Assembly: GCA_932294295.1 (NCBI GenBank) | Contig: OW028581.1 | Location: forward strand, 17,969,162 to 18,033,161 | From: Alitta virens | Lineage: Eukaryota; Annelida; Polychaeta; Phyllodocida; Nereididae | DNA: 64,000 nucleotides | Direction: 5' to 3' | Shown: positions 60,299 through 64,000 of the stretch, piece after piece | Numbering within the stretch: position 1 is the stretch's first letter | Layout: every line of letters starts with the position of its first letter | Notes under the pieces: model-generated | Seen by the model: only the letters and a program-made list of their open reading frames with translations | The model's database searches: none | What the model was told of the DNA's origin: nothing | Made by a program: the position numbers and the translations under genes

Positions 60299-63200
60299 AT
60301 GATTGGACAGAAATGAACTCTGACCTGTCTACATTAGTGTTGTATTTCACAGATGCCACTTGCACTGCACTTGCCCTGCTTCAGCACCACCACCGGTGTC
60401 TATTTTTAGGCTGTTGACTGTGTTGTCCTTCTTTTTATTTGGTGAGTAACCTGTCAAGTGTAATGGTAAACAATATAACAATGACACTGCCAGAAAGGAA
60501 CATTGGTTTGTTCTGTGGTTGGTATAATTGAGCAAATGGTTATAGCTCTAGACTCGCTGCCTAGTTATCATTTGGTGTCAACATGTAGCTTTTTGAAAGC
60601 ACTAGTGCTATTTTTCCTCCTGTTTACTTGAATTATTTGCGTCATAAGAGTGCTGTTAAATGGAGTTGTATAGGACTCGACTAGTCTGCACAAAAGGCAA
60701 GCTTTTTTTAGGCAGAGGTAATGATGAGATGATTGGAATAATGCCCTGTTACATGTCTGGTCACATGGTCTTTTACTTGTCCCAGGTTAGACGCTTGGAG
60801 CACTATTCGAACTTCGATACTCACAAAAACTTTTGGCTGTAAACAACCTTCTGATGTAAACATTCATGAGCAATGATAAGTATTTGCTGAGAACTCCATG
60901 GCCTTGGCTACGTGTGTCATAATGCATTAGAGCTTTCGTATGTACTCATTGATTTTTGGGATGCAGGTGTTTCCCTATTGCATATTATCTCTCTAGTTGA
61001 ATGCATTGGAGGAGTGGGTGGCCTGAATAATACATCACAGAGATTAGCCTGAATTGTGCAATCTCAGCTTTTGTTTGGTTGAATAAAAAAGGCTGAATCG
61101 GGAGTGGACAGATTGATAAGAGCAGGCAAGAGCAGGTAAGAGCAGTCTGTAGTGTATTGTTCAAATCTGTTAGATGATGAATTGTTTTGTATACATGGTT
61201 TGCATTGGTGTCTCAGCCTGTTTGTGTTCGCCGACTTTCATCTAGCGTCACCTACAGGTAGAAAATCTCACTACTTAGAAGTTGGATCATGTAGATATTA
61301 TTTGCAAGGATAAGCTGGATATGATTTTTATGAGATACTTTTGTATACTATAGCAGTACTGATCACTGTTGTCTAGGTCACACATAGATGTTAGATTCGT
61401 AAATGAAGAGTTTCTATGACACGACATCTGATTGGAAGAATATTAAATCATACATAGCAAAAGGTGAAGAATGATGCGCTATGTAATTACTGCTATTCCC
61501 AAATTAGTCATCGTATCTTGTGCTTGACAGGATGAGTTATCTTTCCAGGATAATTATGATACTGAGAATGCTGCTGCTGCTGGTGCAGCAGATATCAGAT
61601 GTTTTCCACTGACAGGGAATGCAACTTTCAGTGCTCCCTTGATCTTTCATTTCGGCATTAGCATCCTGCTTTTCATTTGAGCCTTTATTTGCAAAGCCGA
61701 ATTTGTTGCGCTTGGCATTATCCCCTAGGTGTCCATATTAGAGCGGTGTCATTTGCACTGAATGTCATCCCATCTCGATGATCTCTTTCCATCAGAATCT
61801 CACGGCTTTGCACCAAACTAGTTTCATCTCTGTCCAATTTAGCCGGTCAGGAGTCGATGTAAGGAAACTATGATAAGAGGCTTAGACCCCAAGGGTCTGT
61901 ATTTTTTCTCCAATTTTCTTAACAAACTAGTTTGGAAAGCCGGTCTCTCAAGGAGCATAAACTAACCGACCACCCAGGAAAACTTCACTGCTAAACAGCA
62001 CTGCCCACTAAAGCTTGAGCCCAGACGACTCTTACTAAGTCTCTTACTAAGTCTCTTAGTCCTGATGACTGTTGAAGATGAGATGAGATTCAGAAATTAA
62101 TGGCCCGGTATCACTCGGAATCACTGAGTAGCAGAAGTGACCATCCAATGTGCTGTTCTAGGCATGCTTTAAAGTGGCTATATATTTGTGTGACTCGAAT
62201 GCCCAAAGCAGACTATCAAGGCATTTTACTGGTAAGGTTGTCTCTCAAATGAGACCTCTACATTTTGGTCTGTATGTTTGCTATCCAAAATTATTTTCTG
62301 AAGATAAACTCGCCCCATTTATGGGAGACAACGTTTGACAGGATAAATCCAAATAAACAAGATAATCATTGATATACGTGGTAAAGATGGCAGTAATAGG
62401 GAAACAGAAATACCGTAATTTTTTTATATGATGAAAGTGTTCCGTCCCACACAAGTTTAAAAGGACACTTAATTTCAAGAATTCTTGCTAAAATACGTAC
62501 AGTGACTGGAATTGTCCATTTTGGTGATCATTATAGTTGAAAGCAATGTTCAAATGCTGAAGTTCAGCGCTGGCTTCCACTGGGAAATTTAAACCAGAAC
62601 ACCAAAGGGAAATGAGCGAAGCCCTTTGCCAACGATTGCTCAGATTGCAGCTTTAGAAGGTCATTAAATTAATTGACTGCTGCCAGAAGCGGAGAGTCAC
62701 TGTCTTTCGTCTGCTAATGAGCGTTTGAGGTGACTTTCACTAGTTTAAGCAGTTGCTCAAGTACATTGTACAGACTATGTACATTTGATTATATTATTGT
62801 AATGTACACAATGTAAATTAGATTAGATTCAGCGTTGAGCTGATTCGAGTACATGTGTAAATGATGTGCATTGTTTGGTAATGATGCAACGTAACTTGTA
62901 AAAGGAGTACAGTATTAGATTATTCAACTGTAGAAGCAGCATTGCGATTGTGTAATTAAGTGATCAACCTTGCTCACAATTTCACTAAGAAATGTGAATG
63001 ATCAAGTCCTGCTTGGTGTGATTTGTGAAAGTGCAAGCCTTTCATTTTACAGACCAAATGGCTTCATTCGTTATCTCATCAAAGGTAATCTGGAAATCAT
63101 GTATTTTATGAGTCTGGAGACCAACTTAATTGCTTGGATTTTTGCATGGCTTTCATTGTTATAATCTTCAGGAAATTATTGGAAATGGTCAGCTTCTCTA

Positions 63201-63618
63201 AAGGTCTTGGATCTAATTTGTGGAGCCCTTAGACATCCTTTATCGATATAGCATCTATGCATTTTGGACTGGATGTGTATAAGACTATGGAATAGATGTT
63301 GAATTGTTAGTGCCTAGTGCCTTGACTATGTGGAGTCGGTGTCCCTTATATGGCAACTTAGAGAAGCCACATGGCTTGTGCTAGATGGAGCGGACTACCC
63401 CACTACTTGTTTTATTAATCTACCTCAGTGAATAACTAAGACTTGCCTTAGAGAAGTGAATTATCCTTATGTTAATTCTGGTGTATCTGGTAGCAGTGGG
63501 TAGTGGATTGCTTTGTTAAGATATTGACTCAACCTTGATCTTTCCAAATGGAAGGCTCAGCTTTCCTGCAGATGTTTTTCTGGGTTATCTGTCACCCTAG
63601 TTATGTCTCTAGAGATAG

Positions 63619-63675
63619 AAGCAGCAGAAGTAGCAGCAGCAGCATCAGCAGCAGCATCAGCAGCAGTAGTAGTAA
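63619..63675. repeat. CAG/AGT-type trinucleotide repeat
   Basis: An interrupted run of GCAGCAGCATCAGCAGCAGC type ends in AGTAGTAGTA. No reading frame around it resembles a protein. Confidence 0.85.
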
Positions 63676-64000
63676 TTCCAGATGCACTAGGACCAGATGT
63701 GCCTTCATTGTGATGCTACAGTAGTCTTGTCCTCCCTGCGTCTGTCTTTGAAACTACTGGTCTAGTCAAGCTGTGGGGGGAAGAGCGGTGATACTTTTAG
63801 CTCCATTTATATGTGCTAAGGTCACAATCAGTAAGGTGTCCTTCCGAGGCAGCAGAAAATATTGGTGAAAAACATATATTCGGACCATTGTTGTTGGATG
63901 GGAGTTTGCTGTTAGTAGGATTTTACTTTTAACTCTACCTGATAAAAAAAGCTGCTTTGAAGTTCGATCTCTCTTGATAAAATGATATAAATAAAGATAA

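Larger units (their letters stand above)
42001..64000 (+). other. long non-coding stretch, possible first intron (part 2)
   Basis: No exon, tRNA gene or protein family is supported. It contains the repeats listed individually, including one MITE, SINE fragments, tandem duplications and microsatellites. The longest open frames (51414-51872, + strand; 56295-56642, - strand) lack family resemblance. CRE palindromes occur at about 44,169 and 44,189 (both TGACGTCA). No end to this stretch is visible inside the window. Confidence 0.4.

Noticed and set aside
60059..60417. Overlapping repeat peptides (SDG, MAV and SLP repeats)
   Set aside because: All are translations of the 9 bp minisatellite, which cannot generate stops in any frame.
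63051..63084. Possible micro-exon between TTTTACAG and GTAATC
   Set aside because: Splice-like ends at this quality occur often by chance in 36 kb, and nothing ties it to a neighbouring exon.

Overview
This is animal nuclear DNA: AT-rich, with GT-AG introns, tRNA-derived SINEs, DNA-transposon debris, homopolymer runs and very long non-coding stretches. The protein families, their exon structure and the repeat style (including a tRNA-SINE whose 3' body resembles echinoderm-type SINEs) suggest an invertebrate deuterostome, perhaps an echinoderm or hemichordate. That placement is an inference. Three genes can be read completely from the window.

Region 1 (about 590-11,730, + strand): a nine-coding-exon WD40 gene that is clearly a DCAF5 orthologue, the substrate receptor of a CUL4-DDB1 ubiquitin ligase. 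It has a TATA-less promoter with a CTCF-like and a YY1-like site. Its 4.8 kb third intron carries a 68 bp-arm inverted repeat, a 78 bp tandem duplication and the 3' end of a non-LTR retrotransposon. Intron 7 holds two striking hairpins.

Region 2 (about 12,600-20,860, - strand): two tandem genes for secreted, selenocysteine-containing glutathione peroxidases (GPX3-like). Each has a TATA box, a short non-coding first exon, four coding exons and a predicted length of 238 aa. In both, the in-frame TGA is followed by one base and then a splice donor. Their 3' UTRs are nearly identical (4 substitutions and 1 indel by eye over about 210 bp) although their C-terminal codons have diverged. A SECIS-like fold lies in that block, and two of the four substitutions fall in its apical AA motif. 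The DCAF5 and GPx genes converge tail to tail.

Region 3 (22,722-26,726): one 4.0 kb DNA transposon with terminal inverted repeats of about 230-245 bp, an apparent TA target duplication and a transposase-like gene broken by several frameshifts. I could not assign its superfamily. A 118 bp foldback element follows at 27,212.

Region 4 (about 27,500-64,000): a promoter-like block (two CCAAT boxes, a YY1-like site and a possible 5' splice donor) precedes about 36 kb with no exon I can support. The sampled + strand is rich in T and G, as expected of a long intron transcribed left to right, but that is an inference. It contains a TTAA-flanked 411 bp MITE, SINE fragments, several two- to three-copy tandem duplications and microsatellites. 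No rRNA, CRISPR array or prokaryotic feature is present. I found no obvious new biological system. The strongest leads are the GPx pair and its SECIS, the intronic hairpin at 8,113 and the unassigned transposon.
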